Part shown: in pieces, positions 9,937 to 20,623 of the stretch
Layout of the letters: each line of letters starts with the position of its first letter
Numbering within the stretch: the stretch's first letter is position 1
Assembly: GCA_029945375.1 (NCBI GenBank)
Contig: CM057058.1
Span: forward strand, 3,410,001-3,474,000
DNA length: 64,000 bases
Direction: 5' to 3'
Origin: Agaricus subrufescens
Taxonomy: Eukaryota; Basidiomycota; Agaricomycetes; Agaricales; Agaricaceae
Notes under the pieces: generated by a model
Seen by the model: only the letters and a program-made list of their open reading frames with translations
Told to the model about the DNA's origin: nothing
Databases searched by the model: none
Made by a program: the position numbers and the translations under genes

Positions 9937-10294
9937 CTTGTCGGATAGTGCTCGTTAACGTCTCCAATGTCTTGACCGCAAACGAGATTTGATGCACTGC
10001 CACTGTGGCTTGATGCCTGTACAGCAGCCCGTCACGTTGGTCACGCCTACTCGGGATATGGTGTATGGGGGTCGGCAACGTCAGCCAAACTGGCGTGCTG
10101 ATAAATCCGTACACAGCCACCAAAAAAGTGTCACCGTCCCCTGCAACTTGAGTGCTCTGCCCATAAACACTGCTGTACATGTGGAAACCACTCTATTCAC
10201 TACAATATGATAATACTGTAGATACTTATATATATTAGTTTGAGGGAGTACAGTGAGTTTTGAGCACACTAAAATCCAGTAACAACTGAAAATT
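9937..10294. other. Upstream region of eL29 and edge of the transposon block
   Basis: No coding sequence is supported here. The first 200 bp should hold the eL29 promoter. From about 10,200 the base composition shifts to A/T-rich and CpG-poor, which marks the edge of the repeat block. Confidence 0.45.
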
Positions 10295-10536
10295 TGTTAC
10301 ACAATACCTGGAACCCAATGAGGGTACACTAGGGGTGACAATCTCAGATTACTCACTGTCACTTGTGAAGAGGGTATTTCCAAATAGTGTATTGAGAACA
10401 AGGAGAAGGGATACACATATCAAGAGTAGAGGTCAACAACAGAGAGCAGGGTATGGGAAAGGAAGGAAGATCAGTGTATGTACATCATGTTTTATATAAG
10501 TATCTAAGAATATGATGTTGTGAGCATAGGCTTACA
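10295..10536 (-). repeat. 3' LTR of a decayed Gypsy element (Gypsy-A)
   Basis: On the minus strand a polypurine tract (AAGGGGGGGAGAG, 10,537-10,549) is followed directly by TGTAAGCC at 10,536, the expected junction of a 3' LTR. The segment runs to a CA end near 10,295, about 242 bp, and contains a TATA-like TATATAA at about 10,493-10,499. The other LTR is absent, so the left end is inferred from the terminal dinucleotide. Confidence 0.55.
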
Positions 10537-10560
10537 CTCTCCCCCCCTTAAAGAAATTTG

Positions 10561-10887
10561 TTAGTTGCAAGCCAAGGGGCTGGTGTCTTTGAGGTAATTG
10601 TTGAGTGCTACTGTGTGCTTCAATGCTGAGTATGTGAGCCATTTGTTATGGGAATCTGGAAAACCTTCCCATTTTACCAGGAAACAAAAACCATGTCTGC
10701 TCTTCTTGTGGTCCTGAATAGATTCAATGTAATGCTCTGGGCCATGGGAAGTTTGCTTCACTGGTGGTTCAATGTCTGAGCTTTCCTTGTCATCAGGAGG
10801 AGAGTCTGAAAGGGCAAGGTATAGTTTAACCAAGGAAGTATGGAATACATGGCATTTGTTGGCTGGGCCAGGGATATCAATTGTCAC
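10561..10887 (-). pseudogene. C-terminal chromodomain of a Gypsy (chromovirus) polyprotein, remnant
   Basis: A 108-codon open end of a pol gene lies just upstream of the LTR. It holds the linker with PANKCHVFHTSLVKLY (the region after integrase) and a chromodomain with HYIESIQDHKK, FLVKWEGFPDSHNKWL and a closing helix. In chromoviruses this domain steers integration to heterochromatin marks. Everything upstream of about 10,900 (integrase, RT, gag) is missing. Confidence 0.75.
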
Positions 10888-11339
10888 TGTTGTGGGGGTT
10901 GCTTCAAGTTTGAGAGGGGAACATTGTCAATAAGGGCCAAGGTTTGAAGTGAGAAAGAGTGATAGATTAAGATATAAGCATGATACAGAGTAGAGGTATA
11001 AAGAGGGGGAATAAATGAGATGTGAGACAATGATCTTTTTATGAGCTAGTAGGCAGTTTATATATATATATTTCTACAGTCTATGTGAGTGAATGGCAAG
11101 TGGTTGCAGAATAGATTAGGTATTTTTATGGTCTATGCAAGTGAGTGGTGAGTGGTTGTAGAATAGATTAGGTACAGTATTTTTATGGTCCATGCAAGTG
11201 AGTAGTGAGTGGTTGCAGAATATAGCAACAATATGATGAGTCATGAATGCTGTTTGATGGTCCATGCTTTTGAGGTCCAGACATGCACTTGACATGTCAT
11301 CTCTGTCCAGCCATGTTGTCTTCCCCACACTGTGCTATG
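10888..11339. other. Non-coding, CpG-poor sequence between two transposon remnants
   Basis: No reading frame or family is recognised. It contains the short tandem repeat described separately at 11,069-11,222 and an A/T run (tatatatatata) before it. Confidence 0.35.
11069..11222 (+). repeat. Minisatellite, about 2.8 copies of a 54-56 bp unit
   Basis: Three successive copies start with ATTTCTACAG, ATTTTTATGG and ATTTTTATGG, followed by TC(T/C)ATG(T/C)(G/A)AGTGA and the common AGTGGTTG(C/T)AGAATA. Copies 1 and 2 extend through GATTAGGT, copy 3 is cut short. Copies differ at several sites. Confidence 0.65.
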
Positions 11340-11979
11340 TGAAAGATTGCACCCTGTTATAGTGAATGGACCAATGTATTTGGGCTGTAAGTGATGGGTG
11401 TCTGAGTATCAATCCATCAAGGCATCATTTTGGAGGTTTTTGGTTGACAATAACACCTTATGTAGATGGGGCCATCATTCTAGCAAGTGCCACCACAAAG
11501 GCATGCACTGCCCTCTCTGCAGCAGGCCTTATCAGGAGAAGTTGCATCATCTTATGGTTCTGGCCACCTTGGTTGAGAATTGGCACTGTCTGAATTGTAC
11601 TGCATTGAAGTGGGAAAAGCGCAGTCACTCTGCCCTGGATAGGAAGAGTTGTCCATTCTGGGCACATCATTTTGATAGAGAATGGCTTTGTTGCCAATTT
11701 CCACTGAAGAAAATTTAACAGAGGTGTCATGTACTTTTAACCACTTCAACTTTTCATTTTTCATCTCTCACCATCTTGTAAGTATCAATTTGGACTCTCT
11801 TTTATGCATACCACTTTGTTCTTTGAACATTTTCTTAGTTTATGTATGCAGTTTATCCTTCCACTAGTTATGTACTGGTGTAGGGCTGGCAGGCAATGTA
11901 AAGCCAGGGGAACACATTATGGCACCCCACATACAAGGCTGGTTTTGAAATAAACCCCATTGATTACAAAAAAAAAAAA
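11340..11979 (+). mobile_element. 5'-truncated ORF1-only LINE-like element (LINE-alpha), with poly(A) tail
   Basis: The frame 11,398-11,718 encodes the end of a LINE ORF1 with zinc-knuckle-like clusters (CRWGHHSSKCHHKGMHCPLC) and the motif CPFWAHHFDREWLCCQFPLK, which is repeated in four other elements of this window. The 3' UTR ends GAAATAAACCCCATTGATTAC followed by 13 A. That tail is homologous to the 3' end of the long LINE at 46.6-54.5 kb, whose tail differs in a few positions. No endonuclease or RT follows ORF1. It sits at the 5' broken edge of a Copia gag fragment. Confidence 0.65.
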
Positions 11980-12823
11980 TTGTCAGAAAAAGGCTGGAAT
12001 GCAGTTCAATGCCTATGATGAGCTGTTTAGCATCTGCAAACTTGAAGAGGAGTCACTCCAGTCGCTTATAAACCATGTAGAGGGCTGTAAACATCATCTC
12101 AAGGAGCTTATACTGGAGGAATTCACTTTAGATGAGCTGGCCTCTATGGCACTCATTAGGGCACTTCCAGACAAATTTTCTGCCTTCATGTCATCTCTCC
12201 TGCTTATGGACAAGCTGGACAGGACCACTATCCACCAAGCCTTTGTTACTAAGGATATCCAGTGAAGGAAACATGCTCAGGACACCTTTGGAGGCTCCCA
12301 GGCCCTGGCAGCACATTCTGGCTTCAAAAATGCATCAGAAACCTGCAATTTCTGTGGGAGGACTGGTCACAAGGTGGCTGACTGCTGGACATTTGAAAAG
12401 GCAAAGAAATGCACTCAGGAGGATGCTGAGAAGCCCAGAACTCGAGGGAACAAGGCTAACAAGGCCCAGGACAGCTCCAGTGACTCCCCCACCGCTTCCT
12501 CGAGCTCCAACTCGGCTCCTGGTGCCAAAAAAGCGCAGAGAGTGCAAAAATTGCTGGAGATGCAAGTGCCCCCTCCCTTACCTCTTCCCCTTCACTCTCT
12601 GCCCCTCTGCAGCTCAATGCTGACTTCCACTGGCTTGCAGATACAGGGGCTACTTCTCATATGACCCCCCCACAAGCATTGGTTCAAGTCCTACTCCCCC
12701 CATTGCATTCCCATTTGCTTAGCCAATAATTCAGTGGTTTACTCTGCTGGGGTGGGGTCTGTGGTCTTTGAACCAGTTTTGAGCAGAAAAGTGGCTAGAG
12801 CAGTTGAGTTTACTAGGGTTTTA
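11980..12823 (+). pseudogene. Copia gag/protease fragment, 5'-truncated (Copia-D)
   Basis: Translation matches the better-preserved Copia gag at 54,774: QKKAGMQFNAYDELFSI, the helical gag body, a zinc knuckle (CNFCGRTGHKVADC) and a frame-shifted protease region with LADTGATSHM-like sequence. An in-frame TGA is present at 12,263 and the copy lacks almost every CpG of its homologue. It is interrupted by a Tc1 element at a TA. Confidence 0.75.
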
Positions 12824-13044
12824 CAGTGACGGACAAAAGGGTTGCAATGTTTGGCACCCCTTCAAAGATACCGCCATAGCGTGGGAACTACTAACTATGG
12901 AGTCACGTGAGTGGTACCGTCTGATAGCCCTGCTTCTGTGCTTTCCCAGAATATGCATATCATTATGTAATACTCAATATTGATGGAGTTATAGGCAGTT
13001 TCTTGACAAAAGTCCATTGCAACCCTTTTGTCCATCTCAGTCAC
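12824..13044. repeat. Left terminal inverted repeat of the Tc1 element
   Basis: The outer end GGACAAAAGGGTTGCAATG is mirrored at the inner edge as CATTGCAACCCTTTTGTCC, so the repeat itself carries two binding-site-like copies in opposite orientation, as in Tc1 elements of the IR/DR type. Confidence 0.8.
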
Positions 13045-13064
13045 AAAGTACAAATCTCTACTAT

Positions 13065-14081
13065 TCAGTACTTTGTATACCCTCCCTTGGCCTGAATCAC
13101 TGCTTCCACTCTCCTAGGCATACTTTCTATCAGATTCTGACACACCTCTGGTTCTATCTTGTTCCACTCTATATCCACCCTCTCCCAAAGTTCCTTTATC
13201 CCCCTTGGTGCTTCTTCATACTCCTCAAGCCTGAGTTTGAGATAATTCCACAGGTGTTCAATGGGGTTAAGATCAGGAGACTGTGCAGGCCATGGTAAAA
13301 CATCAATTCCCTTGTCTTTGAACCAGTTTTGAGCTTTTTTGGACCTGTGTTTGGGGTCATTATCCTGCTGAAAGGTGAAATCCTCCCTCTCTTTCTCATA
13401 ATACTCCAGGCTAGCCTCCAGGTTCTCCTCCAAAATCTCAACATACAGTTCACCATCCATCTTACCTTCAATCTGGCATGCATAGCCACATCCTTCCCAG
13501 AACATACAACCCCACATCATCAAAGATCCCCCTCCAAACTTCAGAGTCCCAGACACCAGCCTATCATTCAAGCTCTCCCCCTGTTTTTTCCATACCTACT
13601 TCCTCCCATCTGAGCCTAGACAACTGATCTTAGTCTCATCAGACCATACAATACTCTTCCAGTCATGCACAGTCCAGTTTCTATGCTCTATAGCCCACTC
13701 CAATCTGTCCCTCTTATGCTTAGCAGTAAGAAGAGGACGTTTAACCTTAACTACAGCCTTCATGCTAGCGTGGGAAAGATTTCTGCGAATAGTCTTTGAA
13801 GATACTGAGTGGGGGAGTGTATGGGTAAGCATTCTTTTGACTTGGGAGGCATTGTCAGCTTTCTGGGAGGTGATTAAGCGGATGACATAGCAGGTATCTG
13901 AAGGAGAAAGTAGCTTGGGACGGCCACCAGTGGGCTTGGCAAGCTCAGGTCTGTGCTTAGACCTGACTCTGGATATAGTAGAGAGGCGTAGACCAGTTGT
14001 AGCAGAGGTGTGATGAGCAGATGCTCCAGAGTCAAGCAGATGGAGGATGTGAGAGAGCTGACTGGTTGTAAGGGGCTTCAT
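13065..14081 (-). pseudogene. Tc1-like DD34E transposase with one in-frame stop
   Basis: The frame starts MKPLTTSQLSHILHLLDSGA, a helix-turn-helix domain, followed by a second one (SVSSKTIRRNLSHASM). The catalytic core shows WSDETKI, then QQDNDPKHRSKKA and SPDLNPIEHLWNYLK, giving D, D and E with the Tc1 spacing of 34 residues. A single TAG at 13,598-13,596 breaks the frame shortly after the first catalytic Asp; otherwise about 338 codons are intact, so inactivation looks recent compared with the surrounding Copia copy. Confidence 0.88.
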
Positions 14082-14211
14082 GGCTAAGGAGTGAGTCAAT
14101 GATGGCTGTTATATATATAGGAGAGGTGGCTGTGCTGATTTTCATGTTTATTGATTGTGGCTGTGCTGAATTTCCCTGTCAATCAACAAAGTCAGGTGAC
14201 TTTGTTCAACC

Positions 14212-14432
14212 TTGACTGAGATGGACAAAAGGGTTGCAATGGACTTTTGTCAAGAAACTGCCTATAACTCCATCAATATTGAGTATTACATAATGATATG
14301 CATATTGTGGGAAAGCACAGAAGCAGGGCTATCAGGCGGTACTACTCACGTAACTCCATAGTTAATAGTTCTTACGCTATACTGGTATCTTTGAAGGGGT
14401 GCCAAACATTGCAACCCTTTTGTCCATCACTG
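14212..14432. repeat. Right terminal inverted repeat of the Tc1 element
   Basis: Reverse complement of the left repeat with roughly a dozen differences, and with the same internal mirrored pair of 19-bp sites. Confidence 0.8.
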
Positions 14433-14645
14433 TACATGTTCCTTCTTTCTGGAGCAATCTGCTGTCTTGTCTATACCTTGCACAGCACAAGAGTCTCATC
14501 ATCACCATTTCTGCTCATTCTATGACCTTCTGCTGCAAGGGAACTATGCTTTTTATGGCCACTATCCATCCCAACAACTCTGCTGAGCTAGATGGCTCAA
14601 CTCTGACCTCAGAGGCCACTTTTTTGGTCTCTTTGTCCATTGTGT
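14433..14645 (+). pseudogene. Copia-D fragment continued after the Tc1 insertion
   Basis: Matches the segment after VLHVP in the Copia at 54,774 (NLLSCLYLAQHK-like, then NNSAELDGSTLTSEA). Homology ends near 14,645, where the DIRS-like element begins. Confidence 0.65.
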
Positions 14646-14875
14646 CTGATATAAAAGGCAGTATATTGTCCAATCTATGCTAGGTATGAGTGGAGGTGGG
14701 TGAGAGCCTGGTCTGGCTCTCCTGCCTGGCTGGGTAAACTTCAAATGGTCAGAAGAGGTTGTGACACCCAGTTGGCTCGGAAGCTTGTGACACATCAAGG
14801 TTTCTCAGCTCTCTTTGTGCTAGGAGTAAGTTCATGAGTCCTGTGGCATGCAGGTGTTTGTGAGTGGAGCTCACC

Positions 14876-16330
14876 CTATCTAGATACTCTTGGGATGATT
14901 GTCTGTGGGTGGGAAAGGGATGGTGGGGTTGCTTGCATGTAGAGGGCAAGCACCTGAGCATGCTTGGTGAGGTACCTGGCAAAAGCTTTGCTTGCCCACC
15001 TGCCCTTGTGTTTCATGGCTTCCAATGGGACCCCTTGGAGTAGATACTCAAGGGTGGATCCAATTTGGATTGCATGGCCTTTCTTTGGCTGGAGGCCAGC
15101 TGATTTTACTGTAAGCACTAGGCGGTGAAGGAAGATCCTCTTTGTGAGTGGTCTGCATGTACCTCCATGCTGGTAGGTGAAAAGGTGTTCAGTGGGAGTG
15201 GGATTGTTTCTGACCAGGTGATTAAGAAAAGCCTTCTCAGGGTCTGAGTCCCCCCTTTGCTTTGACAAGTATATATCCTCTCCCAATCTTGAAGTTTTGG
15301 TGACTGGAATGCAGAAAACTTTGGACTTCAGACCACCATGGTCCTTGCTGTCTCACACATCTGTGATCTTGACATGCTGGGAAGGGTCAAAGGCATTGAG
15401 AGACTTGATGGTGAGCTCTCCAAGATGGGCTGTGGCATAGAATGCAGTGGTCAAGCAGGCAAAGACTGTTGCATTGAGAGGTAGGTTGAGGTTGAGTTTA
15501 GCCTTGAGAGTAATGATGTAATCAACTGTGAATGGGTCTCTTTCTCCTGAGTTGAGGATTTTGGTGCTGCTTTCTGTGCCCCCTGTATCAAAAGATCTAG
15601 CTCTGATTTGTTGTGGGCCCATTCCAGACCATGTAGGAGATGCCATGCCCTGACCCCACAGATGTAGTTGTTTATTGCACTGTTTGAATATGAGCCTGCC
15701 AAGGCTGCAATGAAAGCCTCAAGAACTTGCCTTGTAACTGGTGTGTGGGTTTCCTCCTCAACATTCTTGGAGTCACAGAAAACATGGGAAACTAGGAGCC
15801 CTGCCCCATATGCTGCTCTGGTGGATTCATCCCATGCAAGCTCCTTTAGGTCTTTTATCCTGTCTAGTTCTGGGTCCTTGATTGTGCTATCTGGAGCCAT
15901 TTGGGCTGGGGATGAGGTGGCAGGTTTCCACTCTCTCAGACAGCAACCAAATGCCACATGTGGCCTCAAGGGTGAGGGCCACGGAGTGAGTAGTGCTGGA
16001 TAACAAAGTGGGGTGGGCAAAACCACCAGTTTAGGAAGAGAGGCATTCAGTGTATGGGTGTGGGCCTTGAGGTGAGCAGGCTGAGGTGTGATAGTTGAAA
16101 AGGGGATTTTCTTCATCTGAAAGGGTAAAGCTTGAGGATTGGTCTGATTCTGCAGCTGGTTTTGGTTTGGGGAGAGGGAGGGCATTTCTGGCCATAAGAT
16201 TGCATTCAGCTTTGTTTTGAGGTGCATCATAATTGACCACAAAGTGTTGGTATTGCAGGGGGATAGGGATGGGGGGCAGGAGCCAGGATGTGTCATCATA
16301 AATTCCTTGGGAGGGGTTGTCTGCTGGGTT
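14876..16330 (-). pseudogene. DIRS-like tyrosine recombinase
   Basis: The N-terminal SAM-like part lies at about 15,900-15,560 (AWDESTRAAYGAGLLVSHVF, then QVLEAFIAALAGSYSNSAIN). The catalytic part at 15,290-14,880 has GHAIQIGSTLEYLLQGVPLE and KHKGRWASKAFARYL. In DIRS recombinases the first block normally has an Arg in place of the Gln after GHAI; here CGA to CAA-type change probably removed it. The upstream segment (16,330-15,900) is Pro-rich. Confidence 0.7.
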
Positions 16331-16348
16331 CTGCTTTGAAGGGACATA

Positions 16349-17441
16349 TCATGTGTAGATGTTGATGTCCTGCTTCAAGGCAATATCATGGATAAGCTTG
16401 AAGAACTTCCACAAACCCTCAACAATTCCCTTGTTGTCACCATAAACTCTGATGTCTGCTCCCTTGGATAATTGAGTGATTGACATGATGAGGAAAAGAA
16501 AACTGAGGGCTTCTGCCCACCTGATATCTCTACCTTCTCCTTTTGAGTTTGGTAACAGCCTCCAGGCTCTCCATTTTTTTCTGATGACAATGCCAACCCC
16601 AATTTCTGAACTAGCATCTGAGAAAGCTCCGAGGTCAGCTACTGGTTGAATCCCTGGGATAAGTCTGCTGAGTGTCATAGGCTTGGAAAGTGTTTCTCTC
16701 CACCATTGGAGGTCTTCATAGAGTCTGATAGGAGAGGTGCATTTGAGGAAAGGCTTGTCATGGAAAATGGATAGGAAAGCCTCTAGGCTCTGTAGATGCA
16801 CTTTGCCCTTGACAATTACTAAGCAAGCATGTAGTAGTTTTCTGTGTAGTTTTTGTGCTTCTGCTAAATCATGGGTTCAACTTTGCTGCCATTGTTTTAC
16901 CTCATCAAGATATTTTTGCCTTTTCTTTTCTGGTATTGTAACTGTTTTCTTTTGTAAATCCCATTCAAGCCCAATGAAGATGGTTTTCTGCCCAAAAGGT
17001 TGATCTTTTTCTTCTTCCCAGAGAATGCCCAGTTTTTTGGAGAGGTCATTGATATCCTCCATACTATATGAGAAAAGGTTGTCATGTGCTGATTTCTCTT
17101 TCATGTGTCCCTGGTCTATGAGTGGGAAAATCATATCTTCCCCATACTCTTCCCATTTGTCAGTGGGCATTAGGTTTCCTTTGTACCAAATGCACCCCTT
17201 CTGATGAATTTACCCCTGAGATTTTGTGATAGTGTGCGCTGCTTCTTCCCTGCTTATATTGCTCTAAATGTTCATGGCAGATTCAGAAGAACAGGTGGTC
17301 ATCAACCCATTTGGTAATTGGGCCTAAACCTGATGCCCTCATTATTTCCACTCTGATGTCTGCAATCTTTCCATGAATTCCTGCCCCTGATGAGAGTCCA
17401 AAGGCATCTCAAGTATCTATTGCAAAGCTGTCTTGACCCAG
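16349..17441 (-). pseudogene. DIRS-like reverse transcriptase and RNase H, 5' truncated
   Basis: RT motifs are visible from 17,440 downward: FGLSSGAGIHGKIADI, then GPITKWVDDHLFF with the catalytic Asp pair, then a stop. The RT tail has FIGLEWDLQKKTVTIPEKK (17,000-16,920). RNase H follows with GAFSDASSEIGVGIVI, WAEALSFLFLI and RVYGDNKGIVEGLW (16,630-16,380). Several in-frame stops break the frame. Confidence 0.72.
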
Positions 17442-18797
17442 TGTTATGGCCCCAGCTGTTTTACGCATGAAAATGTATGTTTAATGCGGCTAGGTGTATG
17501 TATTAGACTTGAGAAAGAGTAATCGATCACCCCATTAGTAATGAGATTGGTTGAGGACATGTGTGAAGACAGGGCAAACTAGGGATCAGTTGAGATTGCA
17601 TCCGCAGTTCCTAGCAGGAAAACTGTACTGTTAGGGGAAATATAATTGTGTTCAAGGACTTTAAAATGGAAGTCTCGAGGCTGAGTCTAGGGAGACTTTA
17701 TTGGGAATTATCATCAAGACTGGCTATGGGATGGCTTGAGGACTTAGCGGAGCGTGGTTCCTTTAGCAGACCTTATGCTAGACTGAATCTATAACTACTA
17801 CCTGCCTGATATGGAAAGGCTAGGAAATGGGTGATTTGCACATGTTGAGACTGAATGAATTGAAGCAAGGCTGTTGGAATTATTGGTTGAGACTCAGGAT
17901 TGGGTAGCAATGCTGATAATCTCAAAGCAACTGGAGGTGAGATGGAAATTTGGTCTAATTGAGGACATCTTATCGATGGGTTGATCAGTGGGGGATGAGT
18001 CTCGAGGGTTCCTAGACTAGGGTCTAGGGTTGGAACCTTGTTAGCCAATGAAGAGCGAGGGATTTGGCAAGTGCAATGTTCGGTTGAGGAGATTGAATAG
18101 TCGAGACTGTTGATTGGTGGAAGAAGAAGAGTCAAGGAGGCTATACCCATTCAGCACTGGATACAGACTTGGTTATTTGTTTCATAATTGTTTATTTTGT
18201 CTCAGTTTTTTATTATGGTGTATCGTATATAGTCACCAGTCAAGGACGAGGTTTGGGATCAGATCTTTGCCCAAGCGCTGTGTGAGTGAAATTGAGTTTG
18301 GTTAAACTTCGCAGTGTTCTAAGCATTTCTTAAGTTCTTTCTCAACTTGGAAGGTCTTGTGTTCTGCTCAAGAGAGTATCTTCACTGGTCTAATAGGATC
18401 GCGATAGCATTTGGTGCTAGACTTGTCTTGCAGTCTGTCTCAAAGTGCAAAGGCAGGTCAAGGCTCTCCGAGTTTGTTGAGGCATCACTAGGCTACCCCT
18501 CCTAGATAGGTGTCTAACCCATCCTATTGAGGACAGTTTGCAAGTTCGTGAAGGTTCTAATCGAAACGGCATAGGTCTGGAAGAGGTCTCTATTCAGTCG
18601 AGACTTGTTTCACATTTCTATTCTACCCCTATTTTCATTTAATACTTAATTGAGACTCTTACTTTCACTTTCTTTCTGATTTATTCTCCCCACGAACTGC
18701 ACTCAAGACTTGGCGTAATTCAAAGGGTTGCATTCACATTCGATTTTATATTTTTTTATATTTTATTTTCCACATTTACACCGATCTAGTCTCTTCA
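17442..18797 (+). repeat. Gypsy-2 5' LTR, 1,356 bp
   Basis: Starts TGTTATGGCCCCAGC and ends CTCTTCA; the left boundary is where the DIRS RT frame stops. A second copy in the opposite orientation at 39,541-40,882 defines both ends. The downstream TCTGGAGCCCACTGCGAGG is the likely primer-binding region. Confidence 0.82.
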
Positions 18798-18976
18798 TCT
18801 GGAGCCCACTGCGAGGGGAGTTTCAGATTGAAAGTGATTAAGTTTTTCAGAGTTTATTTTGTTCAAGCCTTTGTGATACAGCTTGAAAGAGGTGGTCTAG
18901 GAAAGAACAAAGGACAGGAGCGTAGTCTCGGAGAAAACTGGAGCGAAAAGGGAAATCAGGGAGGGCTACTTCGAAC

Positions 18977-20620
18977 TTGCAGGCCTCAAGCCTCATTCCC
19001 ATCCCTGAGGATCCAGATTTAGCATTGAAGCAAGCTAGGGAAGCGAAGCAAAGAGAAAAAGGAAAGGAGAGAGAAGAGAGTCAAGGGTTAGAAGTCGAGA
19101 CAGGAGTCGAGCCCAAATTTACATGCAAAGTGTGGGAAGTTCCTACTGAGGGAGCATCGGACGATACAGAGCGTAACCCATTTCTGGAAAGGCAATTAGA
19201 GAGTTCATTTGGGAGTTCTGATCAGTCGAGATTAGAAGTTCCAGGGGGCTTTATAATTGGATCAGCCAGTCCAAGTAGACATGCAGCTGCGCCTCGTATT
19301 CAAGTGCCAGTAGTACCTAGGGAGGGTTTACCACTTCCTTCCGCGAGTTCTGTCAGTCTCGGAGAATCACCATTCACTCAACAGTCAGGGGGATCACCAG
19401 CTACCAGTTTAGCTTTTAATCTGCCAGCTCTGAGCTTGTACCAACAACAACTGAAAGACCTTTTTCATCTGGAGGAGTCTGCGCCCTCGGAAGTTGAAAA
19501 ATTACCCGCGACTCAGCCTATCTCTCCCTCAACTTCATTCTTGAGCGCCGCAGCCAGTGTTTCAGTACCCACAGCCCCTACAAGTTCCCCTCAAGCTAAA
19601 AGAACATTGGCTCTGAGCCAGCCTTCTGTACAACCGAAACCCCCTACAAATCCACCACCACCAGCAGCAAGACCGAGAATGTCTAGAAGGGAGATGCCTG
19701 CACCAATGACAGCTGGCGCGCCGAAATGGGAGGGTGATGTAGATGCATTACCGGATTTTATCTGGCGCCTTGACCAGACTTGTGAATCGGTTGCATTGAC
19801 AGATGAGAATGAGAAGATGAAGTGGGCGTTAGCCTACGTTCCGCACAACATTAGAATGGAATGGCTGGCCATTCCAGAGTCCATGGGAAGATGGAGTGAC
19901 TTTAGAAAGGCGCTCGACTCAGAATACCCTGAGCTTGTAGAAAAAGAAGCAGGCTCAGTGGGAGCTTTAAAGGATTTGTGTTCGAGATTCCACGTTATCA
20001 CTTTGGCCAAGGAGTCGCGACTATTATCTTTCAGGCATAAATTCCAGGTCATAGCTGAAAAGTGTTTGAAGCCTCCTGCACTTATCTCGAATAGAGAGAT
20101 AGTTGAGGCATTTGTGTTGTCTCTCGACTCGACATTTAGGGACCAGCTAAATATAAGGCTAGCTCTGAATGGAACGTTGAGAAATGCTGGCTCGAATGTC
20201 CAGACTAGAAATGAGGATCTGTATGATTGGAAGGAAGTAATCTCGAAAGCTGTGGAGTTAGTAGGAAGCAAAAATCTTGTTAGGTCTAGTGACTCGACTG
20301 TCGAGAAAGCTGCCTCAAAGGCAAGGGGCTCGGCGAAGCACGAGATGACAGCCGCGGTTCAGGGATTGGCAGATGTAGAAGCTATCTGTCAAGAAATGCG
20401 ACAAGAGATGAATGTGATGAAGGATTTATGGATGATGCAGCAGAAGAGTTTACAGGGAAGTCTCGACTCATTGAGATCGAGTTTCACTACCCAAGGGTCG
20501 AGACCACTGGATAACTTTCCTCCGTGTCCATGACCGCCTTTCCAGAACAATTACACACCGGAAGGTCATCAAGGATGTTTCTATTGTGGTGAGGACCACA
20601 GATGGGCAACCTGCTCTTAT
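18977..20620 (+). pseudogene. Gypsy-2 gag
   Basis: A 518-codon frame rich in Pro, Ser and Gln up to about residue 250, then the retrotransposon gag fold (LPDFIWRLDQTCESVALTDE, then MKWALAYVP). A TGA at 20,531 separates it from the zinc knuckle CFYCGEDHRWATC at about 20,580-20,620; changing one CGA-type codon would explain the stop. The first ATG in this frame is inside the frame, so the true start is uncertain. Confidence 0.75.
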
Positions 20621-20623
20621 AAG

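Larger units (their letters stand above)
12824..14432 (-). mobile_element. Tc1/mariner-superfamily DNA transposon, 1,609 bp
   Basis: The element begins CAGTGACGGACAAAAGGG and ends with the reverse complement of CAGTGATGGACAAAAGGG. It is flanked by the TA duplication (12,822-12,823 and 14,433-14,434), and the Copia sequence reads on across the site when the element is taken out (the homologue at about 45.88 kb has a single TA there). Terminal inverted repeats are about 220 bp. The transposase gene fills the middle on the minus strand. Confidence 0.92.
14646..17441 (-). mobile_element. DIRS-like tyrosine-recombinase retrotransposon, partial and decayed
   Basis: Read on the minus strand the order is reverse transcriptase, RNase H, tyrosine recombinase, the order of DIRS elements. 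The 5' part of RT is cut off by the Gypsy-2 LTR at 17,442. Many stops and frame shifts are present, and the segment contains hardly any CpG. I could not find the terminal or internal repeats typical of the group; 14,646-14,875 shows nothing codable. Confidence 0.7.

Noticed and set aside
10081..10269. Short minus-strand frame upstream of eL29
   Set aside because: A/T-rich, no intron support or family, and it crosses the border into repeat sequence.
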